A DNA stretch of 6,396 nucleotides from Candidatus Aenigmatarchaeota archaeon (GTDB lineage: Archaea; Aenigmatarchaeota; Aenigmatarchaeia; PWEA01; JACRMZ01). The translations under genes were made by a program, and so were the position numbers. Below the pieces are notes generated by a model. That model saw nothing but the letters and a program-made list of their open reading frames with translations. It was not told where the DNA came from and did no database searches. Of this stretch, positions 1 through 5,070 are shown piece by piece. The number at the start of each line of letters is the position of its first letter. The first letter of the stretch is position 1. The DNA lies in the NCBI GenBank assembly GCA_016219455.1, contig JACRMZ010000057.1, positions 1-6,396 of the forward strand. Reading direction: 5' to 3'.

Positions 1-606
1 CAGTTTTGAAAGCTCTTCCTTGCAAAAACCCGGGCCAGCTATTATTATTTTCTCGGCATCCGTCTTGGAAAGGAACGATATGATGTCGCCGAAATACTCA
101 CTCTTGTTTCTTGTGCCAAACTCCTTCCCGCTTCCAGGCCCCCTCAATTCCGCGACAACATCTATCTTTTTCTCAATAGTTGCTATAGTCGCCTCTTCGT
201 CATCAAGAATGCAGACAAGGACCTTTGGGACCTTTATCATCGCTTCCTTCAGCCGCTGTATCTCCCACGATTTCCATTCCTTCATCACGGAGGCCTCGCT
301 TCCGGCCTCCAATGATATCGTATGGTAACCTGACATGTCATCGGGCCCTTCTATTATTTTTCCAGTTAGCCTAAGGTTTCCAGTAGCCTCATGGAACTCT
401 ATCTTCTCAATCTCTATGCCAAGGAAAACCGGGCGCTTTTCACCCTTGACTGACTCGTCGCCGCGGTTGATTTCAACCCGCCTGAATGTGCGCGCAAAGA
501 CCTTATTGCCCTTTTCAATGACCTTTGAAAGCTCCCATAAGTCGTTGGAATTCTCAAGAACAATCTTTACCTCGCCATGGCGCAGGTCAATTTTCACTAT
601 CCGCAT
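1..606 (-). CDS. pelA: Pelota (Dom34-type mRNA surveillance / ribosome rescue factor), 3'-truncated at window edge
   Basis: This frame is open from ATG 606-604 to the left edge and gives 202 codons. The protein starts MRIVKIDLRHGEVKI and contains a stretch around residues 85-102 (IIEGPDDMSGYHTISLEAG) typical of the Pelota N-terminal Sm-like domain. The central domain follows, with VLVCILDDEEATIA (about 129-142), ELRGPGSGKE, and IIIAGPGFCKEEL near 187-199. Full archaeal Pelota is about 350 residues, so the rest of the central domain and the C-terminal eRF1-like domain lie outside the window. Pelota is known to recognise stalled ribosomes with aEF1A and to act with ABCE1 in splitting them. The gene starts 31 nt after the transporter stop but has its own TATA-like element there, and no Shine-Dalgarno is seen, so a leaderless mRNA is likely. 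Identification rests on recalled family motifs and is strong. Confidence 0.95.
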   Translation of the reverse strand, partial: MRIVKIDLRHGEVKIVLENSNDLWELSKVIEKGNKVFARTFRRVEINRGDESVKGEKRPVFLGIEIEKIEFHEATGNLRLTGKIIEGPDDMSGYHTISLEAGSEASVMKEWKSWEIQRLKEAMIKVPKVLVCILDDEEATIATIEKKIDVVAELRGPGSGKEFGTRNKSEYFGDIISFLSKTDAEKIIIAGPGFCKEELSKL

Positions 607-624
607 GATATGTAAGCTTGTGTT

Positions 625-635
625 TAGGATAAAAA
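625..635 (-). promoter_or_regulatory. Probable TATA element of pelA, leaderless promoter
   Basis: On the minus strand TTTTTATCCTA lies 19-29 nt before the pelA ATG, where an archaeal TATA box would place the transcription start at or next to the start codon. Its core TTTATCCTA is identical to the element before the transporter gene and differs in spacing by only 1 nt. The site falls in the 31-nt gap after the transporter stop codon, so pelA can be transcribed independently. No Shine-Dalgarno sequence is present between it and the ATG. Confidence 0.65.
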
Positions 636-637
636 TG

Positions 638-1873
638 CTATTTGGGTGCTGGCGCTTCCCAGCTTATCAGGCCCTTCCTCAGCAATAGCATCAGCGACGC
701 TCCGATGACAAGGGCCGACCCGTTTGCCCTTATCGCCCCGGCAGGGCCAAAAATCTGCCCCATCAGGCCGACTCCGAAAGCGGCAAATGGCTGCAGGCCG
801 AATGAAACCATTATCAGCATGCTCAGCAAGCGGGCTTTCATGTCAGGCGGGGACATTGTCTGGACAAGCCCTATTGATGTCGTTAAAACTATGGGTATCC
901 CTGCGCTCATCAAAAAAAGCGATGCCATCGAGATTGCGATGCTTCTTGACAGCGAGAATGCGATGAACCATGCGCCAGTCCAAATAACTGACAAACCTAC
1001 GGCAAATCCCGTCCTCTTGACCTGCTGCACCATTGGGATGACGGCAATAGTGCTCAGCAGCGCCCCTGCCCCGGACGCTGCCATGAGGAAGCCAAGCGTT
1101 CCGGCGTTTCCGCCAAGGACGTCCGTTGCTATTGCCGGAAGAACGCTCATTATGGACATCGCGAATATCGTCACAAGGGCCGTAAAAAGCACGAGGTCCT
1201 GTATGCGCGGCTCCTTTTTCATGAACTTTATGCTGTCGCGGAAGTCGTTAACTCCTGCTGTCTCCTTTCTCACCTGGTTTGCCTTGACAGCCAAAAGGCT
1301 TGCGATGACTGCAAGGAAGCTCATGCCATTGAGCAAGAACGCAGTGGCGGCCCCAACAGACCCTATGATGAGCCCGGCAAGTGCCGGGCCAAGCAGCCTG
1401 CTTACCTGTATTATCATCGCGTTTACGACTACTGCTTTTCTCACTTCAGACATCCCTGAAAGGTCCCCAATGAACGCCTGCTGCGCAGGGAGATCAAAAG
1501 CCGTGAAAATCCCCAGAAGAACGCTCAATGAATAGAGGTGCCATATCTGCACAGAGCCGCGGTAAACAAGAAACGCAATCACAAGTGATGTCATCATAGA
1601 ACCTGCCTGCGTCACTAGGAGAAGCTTTCTCCTGTCAGATTTGTCCGCAGTCACTCCGGCAACCGGCCCGAGTATCAGTATTGGCAACGAGGCAAGCATT
1701 CCAGCTATCCCCAATGAAATCATGGAGTGCGATAGGTCCCAGACCACCCAGCTGAGGGCCATGAGCTGCATCCATGTGCCGACTAGCGAAACCAGTTGGC
1801 CGGACATGTAAACACGGAAGTCCCGTATCTTCAGCGGGGAGAAACCGTCACGAAGGGCGGAAAATGTTTTCAT
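638..1873 (-). CDS. MFS transporter, MFS_3 / EntS-like exporter family
   Basis: This is a 411-residue integral membrane protein with about 12 hydrophobic segments, a normal length for major facilitator transporters. Loop 2-3 has the MFS motif A as GVTADKSDRR (residues 73-82), and the segment FDLPAQQAFIGDL near 126-138 is typical of the MFS_3 (PF05977, EntS-like) branch, whose members export siderophores, drugs or other small molecules. The substrate cannot be told. The frame is open upstream to a TTG at 1951-1949, but ATG 1873-1871 is preferred: the TATA element sits about 27 nt before it, and MKTFSALRDGFSPLKIRDFR is a natural start just before the first membrane helix. The stop is TAG. It lies between tRNA-Pro and pelA, with no sign of coupling to the repeat-protein array. 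An uncharacterised efflux pump is the safest description. Confidence 0.9.
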   Translation of the reverse strand: MKTFSALRDGFSPLKIRDFRVYMSGQLVSLVGTWMQLMALSWVVWDLSHSMISLGIAGMLASLPILILGPVAGVTADKSDRRKLLLVTQAGSMMTSLVIAFLVYRGSVQIWHLYSLSVLLGIFTAFDLPAQQAFIGDLSGMSEVRKAVVVNAMIIQVSRLLGPALAGLIIGSVGAATAFLLNGMSFLAVIASLLAVKANQVRKETAGVNDFRDSIKFMKKEPRIQDLVLFTALVTIFAMSIMSVLPAIATDVLGGNAGTLGFLMAASGAGALLSTIAVIPMVQQVKRTGFAVGLSVIWTGAWFIAFSLSRSIAISMASLFLMSAGIPIVLTTSIGLVQTMSPPDMKARLLSMLIMVSFGLQPFAAFGVGLMGQIFGPAGAIRANGSALVIGASLMLLLRKGLISWEAPAPK

Positions 1874-1892
1874 TACAACCTTTGAGAAAGGA

Positions 1893-1903
1893 TAGGATAA
1901 ATA
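1893..1903 (-). promoter_or_regulatory. Probable TATA element of the MFS transporter gene, leaderless promoter
   Basis: The minus strand reads TATTTATCCTA here, with the core TTTATCCTA beginning 28 nt before the ATG at 1873. That spacing puts initiation at or within a few bases of the start codon. The core is the same nine bases found before pelA. A weak AAAGGT lies just before the ATG and could be a residual ribosome-binding site. The element argues against the longer TTG start at 1951, which would put the promoter inside the coding region. Confidence 0.65.
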
Positions 1904-1985
1904 GAGTCTGCGTTTGGGTATATGCTTTTCTTTTGCAAAAAGACGGGACAAATAGGATTAACGCGTTTCAGTGTGTTTTTTGATT

Positions 1986-2006
1986 GACCTTTTTTGAAAA
2001 AAGGCC
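1986..2006 (-). terminator. Oligo-T terminator of tRNA-Pro with A6/T6 palindrome
   Basis: Five bases after the encoded CCA, the transcript runs into T6 then CAAAAAAGG. The core 1988-2004 (CCT6-G-A6GG on the plus strand) is a perfect 17-nt inverted repeat. A T-run directly after a tRNA is the usual archaeal termination signal. The symmetry also lets a short A/T hairpin form. The palindrome would read similarly in either direction, but no plus-strand gene approaches it. Confidence 0.55.
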
Positions 2007-2007
2007 A

Positions 2008-2083
2008 TGGTGAGGGGACAGGGATTTGAACCCTGGTCGCCGGCTCCCGAAGCCGGAATCTTACCAAACTGGACCATCCCCCC
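2008..2083 (-). tRNA. tRNA-Pro, anticodon CGG, no intron, CCA encoded
   Basis: The 76-nt cloverleaf is complete. The acceptor GGGGGGA pairs with TCCCCTC (one G:U at 2:71), with discriminator A73 and genomically encoded CCA. The anticodon stem CCGGC/GCCGG closes the loop TTCGGGA, giving anticodon CGG, which reads proline CCG codons. The T arm is CAGGG-TTCAAAT-CCCTG, and the D loop holds the invariant GG (AGTTTGGTAA) over a weak D stem, as usual for tRNA-Pro. The variable loop has four bases. It has its own TATA box upstream and an oligo-T terminator downstream, and it marks the end of the repeat-protein array. Confidence 0.97.
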
Positions 2084-2110
2084 AAAGATATGAGTGGTTT
2101 TCTCCCAACG

Positions 2111-2118
2111 AATTTAAA
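2111..2118 (-). promoter_or_regulatory. TATA box of tRNA-Pro
   Basis: TTTAAATT on the minus strand is centred about 31 nt before the tRNA 5' end, so initiation would fall some 4-6 nt before the mature tRNA, a short leader that RNase P could remove. It lies only 3 nt after the TAG stop of the preceding gene. No T-run lies between that stop and the tRNA, so array transcripts may also read through. Confidence 0.6.
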
Positions 2119-2121
2119 GAG

Positions 2122-2616
2122 CTAGCTTAGCTTCTTGCCGGCTTTGAGGCAGTAATATATTCCCATAAGCGCGTTTGAATGGGTCACTGGATTGCCCAAT
2201 GCTTTATCCTCTGAAAAAAGGGCTCCGTTTAGCATGTGTTCCTCCAGATTTTCCGCTATTTTCTCCGCCTCATTCTCTTTTCCCATTAGCTCGAGGAAAA
2301 CGGCCATTGCGGCATTTCCATAGGTTTCCGTTACCCACCCGTCATCATACAATCCTATACTTCTCTCAAACCACTCGGTTATTTTTTCGTACAATATCTG
2401 GGCATCATCGTCTTTTCCAAGCAGCTTTGCCGCAATTCCCATTAGTGCGTTGTCGACAACATAGACGTCCGCTTCCATTGTCGAATAACAATAAAGCCCG
2501 TCATCCGTGCCTATCATCTTCCCTACACGCCTGTATATCCTTTCCGCCTCAAGGTCCTTTCCCAGCAGTTTGGCAAGTATCGCCATGGAAGCGTTGGATA
2601 TAGTTGCCTTTAACAT
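2122..2616 (-). CDS. C-terminal reading frame of the disrupted hairpin-repeat gene
   Basis: From the ATG at 2616-2614 this frame gives 164 residues (MLKATISNASMAILAKLLG to KAGKKLS). It holds the second half of unit 2 and complete units 3, 4 and 5, with the repeated NA(L/A)MGI...KLLGKD(D)xA...IY...GLY pattern and the C-terminal GIYYCLKAG motif. The frame is open further to an ATG at 2712, but those extra residues are the shadow of unit 1. No convincing ribosome-binding site precedes 2616: GGAGG at 2642-2638 is about 21 nt away. Independent translation is therefore doubtful, though the sequence shows no further decay. Confidence 0.55.
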   Translation of the reverse strand: MLKATISNASMAILAKLLGKDLEAERIYRRVGKMIGTDDGLYCYSTMEADVYVVDNALMGIAAKLLGKDDDAQILYEKITEWFERSIGLYDDGWVTETYGNAAMAVFLELMGKENEAEKIAENLEEHMLNGALFSEDKALGNPVTHSNALMGIYYCLKAGKKLS

Positions 2617-2881
2617 CGACTTTTTGTTGCTTTCCGGCCTCCTCGTCGTTCCCAAGTAACTTTGAGAAAACCGCCATGCCTGCGCTAGAAGCTGTGAGTC
2701 TGGACTTTTCATCGAATCTGCAGTAAAAAAGCCCGTCTTTGGAGCCGATGTCGCTATTTATAGAATGGTAAATTCTTTCTGCTTTGTCCAGAAAAGTCTC
2801 TTTTTTCCCGCCAACATTGCTCTTCTCCTCAACAGAATAATCGGCGTGCTCTTTTGCCAAGTCCTTGAGGTTCTTGTTCAT
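2549..2881 (-). CDS. N-terminal reading frame of the disrupted hairpin-repeat gene
   Basis: This piece of the broken gene encodes 110 residues. Residues 1-14 are the family leader and residues about 32-82 form hairpin unit 1. The residues after 82 (GKQQKVDVKGN onward) do not resemble the family and are read out of frame up to the stop at 2551-2549. A GTG in frame at 2887 is possible, but ATG 2881 matches the start of the neighbouring LRR gene codon for codon for seven codons. GGTGA 11 nt before the ATG is a modest ribosome-binding site inside the upstream gene. If translated alone it would be a one-hairpin fragment. Confidence 0.6.
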   Translation of the reverse strand: MNKNLKDLAKEHADYSVEEKSNVGGKKETFLDKAERIYHSINSDIGSKDGLFYCRFDEKSRLTASSAGMAVFSKLLGNDEEAGKQQKVDVKGNYIQRFHGDTCQTAGKGP

Positions 2882-3306
2882 ACCCACACACGGTCACCGA
2901 AGAGCTTTTTTAGCTTTTCCTCCTCTTTTTTAGTTAGTTTGTTGTCGTCAACATCGAATTGTTGGAGGTTTTTCAGGTTCCGGATAGAGTCGGGGAGGTA
3001 TTGGAGGCTGTTATTATGAACATAAAGCCGTTGGAGGCTTGAAAGGTTTCCTATGGAATCGGGGAGCTCTGAAAGTCCCTTGCCTGCCATGTTCAGGTAT
3101 GTCACTCCTTCGCCGTATGCGTCTATTCTTCTGTTTTTGTATTCCTCTTCCGGAGTGCTTCCGTAAAGTGCCGTTATTTCCTCAAGCGCCTTGTATTCCA
3201 TGGCGCTTATTTCATAATCGCCCAAAGCAAACACGCTTTCGATTACCGGGGCATTGATGCTACTGTCAGCGTGCTCTTTGGCGAGGTCCTTGAGGTTCTT
3301 GTTCAT
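2878..3306 (-). CDS. Short leucine-rich-repeat protein with leader LAKEHAD
   Basis: The 142-residue protein has three parts. Residues 1-14 are the array leader MNKNLKDLAKEHAD. Residues about 31-66 are an N-terminal cap with EITALYGSTPE, shared with the larger LRR protein at 5070-4063 (EITAVYGSTPE). The rest is a minimal LRR region: two repeats of the LPxSIxNLxxL type (68-90 and 91-113) and a closing repeat with a helical cap ending KLFGDRVWV. LRRs form curved protein-binding surfaces, but two to three repeats is very short. Relative to its paralogue about eight repeats are absent while both ends are kept. It starts in an ATGA overlap with the hairpin gene upstream, preceded by the strong ribosome-binding site GGAGGT, and ends in an ATGA overlap with the next. 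Partner and function unknown. Confidence 0.85.
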   Translation of the reverse strand: MNKNLKDLAKEHADSSINAPVIESVFALGDYEISAMEYKALEEITALYGSTPEEEYKNRRIDAYGEGVTYLNMAGKGLSELPDSIGNLSSLQRLYVHNNSLQYLPDSIRNLKNLQQFDVDDNKLTKKEEEKLKKLFGDRVWV

Positions 3307-4061
3307 TTGAAAGACCTCCCGGCCTTGAGGCAGAAATATATCCCTTTCAGCGCTTCTTCCTCCGTGAAGTGGTTGCCCATTGGATCCTGGAACTCGATGC
3401 CTGCATTGTAGAATGTTTCTGCCTTTCTATCATCACCGTTGAATTGGTAAAATACCGCCTTTGCGAAATCGTCTATGACCTTTAGCGACTCGTTGCTTTC
3501 AACGCACTTTTCAAACTTCGTTGCCTTGGAGTCATTGAAAAGCGAGCTTAAGATCCCCATGAACGCATTTCCCATCAAGGGGGAGTCCATAAACCCGGAC
3601 AGCCAGTCTTTTGTGTACGTTTCATTGCAATACTCGCCGTTCCACGATTCGCCGATTATGCTGTCGTAGAGGCCGTCGCCCTTTCCAAGCTTGATTCCCA
3701 ACAGCGCAACTGAAGCGCTAACGGACGTCCTGTGGTGCTCGTTGGCAAGGTACTCCTTTGACGGGTAGAACTCGCGGTAAAGGTCTTCTTTTCCTTTCAA
3801 TTCCTTCAGCCGCGAGTATATTTTTTCAGCGTCGTCGTGGAATCCTAGCATGCTGGAAAAAACGCCCATGAGGGCGTTGGCCCTTGTGGAAACGTGCTTG
3901 TCGCCGCCAGGCTTATAATTATACATGCCCCCGTTCTTCCCCGCCTTCTCATTGATATTTTTATATATCTCCGTTGCATCCTCGAGGAACGGCGAATCTT
4001 TTTCCAGATACGTTACACCGTCACCGTGCTCTTTCGCTAGCTTTCTGATGTTGCCGTTCAT
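3303..4061 (-). CDS. Alpha-hairpin repeat protein with leader LAKEHGD
   Basis: This 252-residue protein belongs to no family I recognise. It opens with the array leader MNGNIRKLAKEHGD. Five degenerate helical hairpin units follow, at about 26-78, 79-127, 128-180, 181-214 and 215-252. Each unit has a first helix around A..IY, a turn with a (G)LY or MY signature, then a second helix such as NALMGVFSSMLGFHDDA. The last unit ends EALKGIYFCLKAG, the common C-terminal motif with its Cys at 244. The helix-pair pattern recalls TPR-like solenoids or alpha/alpha toroids, but no catalytic residues stand out. ATG 4061 is chosen over the upstream ATG at 4106 because it matches the leader of the paralogues and falls 1 nt after the preceding stop. 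No Shine-Dalgarno is seen, so reinitiation after that stop is likely. Confidence 0.85.
   Translation of the reverse strand: MNGNIRKLAKEHGDGVTYLEKDSPFLEDATEIYKNINEKAGKNGGMYNYKPGGDKHVSTRANALMGVFSSMLGFHDDAEKIYSRLKELKGKEDLYREFYPSKEYLANEHHRTSVSASVALLGIKLGKGDGLYDSIIGESWNGEYCNETYTKDWLSGFMDSPLMGNAFMGILSSLFNDSKATKFEKCVESNESLKVIDDFAKAVFYQFNGDDRKAETFYNAGIEFQDPMGNHFTEEEALKGIYFCLKAGRSFK
3314..3319 (-). promoter_or_regulatory. Shine-Dalgarno GGAGGT inside the end of the upstream gene
   Basis: GGAGGT lies 7 nt before the ATG at 3306, an optimal site for the short LRR gene. It is embedded in the codons for the C-terminal KAGRSF of the hairpin protein, so the same bases encode its conserved tail and recruit ribosomes for the next gene. 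With the ATGA overlap, this supports coupled translation. Confidence 0.7.
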
Positions 4062-4062
4062 A

Positions 4063-5070
4063 TCAATAATAATCGTCGTAATTATCCCAAGAGGGGTCGT
4101 AGACAACTACCCTTTCACCGAGCTTTTCCATGATGCGCTTTTTGTCCGAAAACTCAAGTGGGTTCTCATATATCTCAAGCTTGCCTTTGAACGAATCCAT
4201 TGAATCCGGGAGCTTCGCTATGTTGTTTCTCGCAGCCTCAATTTTCTTCAGGTTCTCAAGGTTCCATATCCCTTCTGGAAGTGTTTTCAGTGAATTTGAT
4301 GTGATGTTTATCTCCTCTAGATTTTTGAGTTCACTTATCGACTCCGGAAGCGACTCAAGCTCGTTTTCCATGAGGTTAAGATGTTTCAGGTTTTCAAAGG
4401 ATTCTATGCCTGACACGTCAGTTATGCTGTTGAACTGTAGGTAGAGCTTCTCGAGCCCCTTTGCCCCAACCAACTCTTCCGGTACTTTTGAAAGGCCTGA
4501 ATGGCACATTTCAAAATGCTTAAGGGTTTTGACGCTACCAATGCCTTCGGGGAGCTTGGTTATCTTGTTGCCGGAAAGGACAATCTTCTCGAGCTTTTTC
4601 ATTTTTGCCAATCCTTGGGGGAGGCCTTCCAGCTTATTGTTCTGGAGTTCAAGGACCTTGAGGTTCTCAAGCTTGTAAATCCCATCTGGAATGCTTGTTA
4701 TCTTGTTGTTGTATATCTCCAGAATGCGAAGGTAACCTAGTTCAAGTATCGGCTCCGGAAATTCCTCAAGGTCGCACCTGAAGCAAAGCTCATCAAGGTC
4801 GGAAAGCCTGGAAATGGAATCTGGTATTTTCTTGACGCCTCCTGCGTATATTTCGTACTTGACTACACGGCCATCATCTATTGTGACGCGCTTTTCGGCA
4901 ATCTCCTTCTCCGGGGTGCTTCCATAGACTGCGGTTATCTCCTTCAGCGTCTCGTAATCGGAGACAAGGATGTCCTTTTTGCCGACCTTCACATACCTCT
5001 CTTTCTCAACGTAATCGTCTATTGTCCCATCGGCGTGCTCTTTCGCAAGGTCCTTTATCCTTTTTTCCAT
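4063..5070 (-). CDS. Leucine-rich-repeat protein, about 10 repeats, with leader LAKEHAD
   Basis: The 335-residue protein starts with the array leader MEKRIKDLAKEHADGT. A cap follows at about 34-69 (DYETLKEITAVYGSTPEKE), nearly the same as in the short LRR protein at 3306-2878. Ten tandem LRRs of mostly 23 residues begin at about 70, 92, 114, 137, 160, 183, 206, 228, 251 and 274, with consensus LxxLxLxxNxLxxLPxxIxxLxN. One repeat (206-227, ITDVSGIESFEN) is the 22-residue SDS22-like form. A C-terminal cap (KRIMEKLGERVVVY) leads into the acidic, aromatic tail DPSWDNYDDYY. No signal peptide or membrane helix is seen, so it is probably a cytosolic protein-binding scaffold. The start overlaps the upstream gene by 16 nt, and the stop is 1 nt before the next ATG. 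The specific partner is unknown. Confidence 0.92.
   Translation of the reverse strand: MEKRIKDLAKEHADGTIDDYVEKERYVKVGKKDILVSDYETLKEITAVYGSTPEKEIAEKRVTIDDGRVVKYEIYAGGVKKIPDSISRLSDLDELCFRCDLEEFPEPILELGYLRILEIYNNKITSIPDGIYKLENLKVLELQNNKLEGLPQGLAKMKKLEKIVLSGNKITKLPEGIGSVKTLKHFEMCHSGLSKVPEELVGAKGLEKLYLQFNSITDVSGIESFENLKHLNLMENELESLPESISELKNLEEINITSNSLKTLPEGIWNLENLKKIEAARNNIAKLPDSMDSFKGKLEIYENPLEFSDKKRIMEKLGERVVVYDPSWDNYDDYY
4183..4797 (-). repeat. Tandem LRR-coding repeats, about 69-bp period
   Basis: Nine complete repeat units (residues 92-296 of the LRR protein) lie here with a 66-69 bp period. They are conserved at the protein level (LPxxIxxLxNLxxLxLxxN) but diverged in DNA. This is internal gene structure and explains the local periodicity. 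It is also a plausible substrate for repeat-number change, as the shorter paralogue shows. Confidence 0.8.

Larger units (their letters stand above)
2122..2881 (-). pseudogene. Alpha-hairpin repeat protein with leader LAKEHAD, disrupted by a frameshift and small deletion in unit 2
   Basis: This is the last array gene. It starts at ATG 2881-2879, overlapping the stop of the LRR gene upstream (ATGA), with MNKNLKDLAKEHAD. Unit 1 (AERIYHSI...GLFYC...LLGNDEEA) ends at residue 82 (2638-2636). From about 2635 the family pattern continues in the other frame (ESNKKSMLK...NASMAILAKLLGKD), then runs through three more units to NALMGIYYCLKAG and a TAG stop. At the junction unit 2 lacks roughly 15-20 residues of its first helix compared with the intact paralogues, so a deletion of length not divisible by three, or a repeat-collapse or assembly error, is likely. 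Nearby A5 (T5 at 2621-2625) is also a candidate indel site. With the lesion repaired the gene would have five units, as its relatives do. No known function. Confidence 0.75.

Noticed and set aside
20..688. Plus-strand open frames over the left 700 bases
   Set aside because: They are antisense to pelA and the transporter end; the minus strand translation matches Pelota throughout, and the plus frames show no family pattern.
642..1535. 297-codon plus-strand open frame
   Set aside because: It is the complement of the MFS transporter gene, which has clear membrane helices and motif A.
1874..1951. N-terminal extension of the transporter to TTG 1951
   Set aside because: It would place the TATA element inside the gene and add a basic, non-family leader; ATG 1873 fits the promoter spacing.
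1948..1962. A third TAATCCTATT-like element upstream of the transporter
   Set aside because: It resembles the promoter core, but no start codon or RNA gene lies at the expected distance.
2008..2083. tRNA-Pro as an attachment site
   Set aside because: No repeat of its 3' end, no integrase and no mobile-element gene is present in the window.
1873..2085. Minus-strand open frame of 70 codons across the tRNA
   Set aside because: It runs through the full tRNA-Pro cloverleaf and its terminator, so it is not a gene.
3240..4061. Similarity GDGVTYL (hairpin protein leader region) to GEGVTYL (short LRR protein) as a conversion tract
   Set aside because: The match is seven residues in different structural contexts with different codons; chance is sufficient.
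4183..4797. CRISPR-like or satellite periodicity of about 69 bp
   Set aside because: The repeats are coding LRRs with diverged DNA and no spacer structure.
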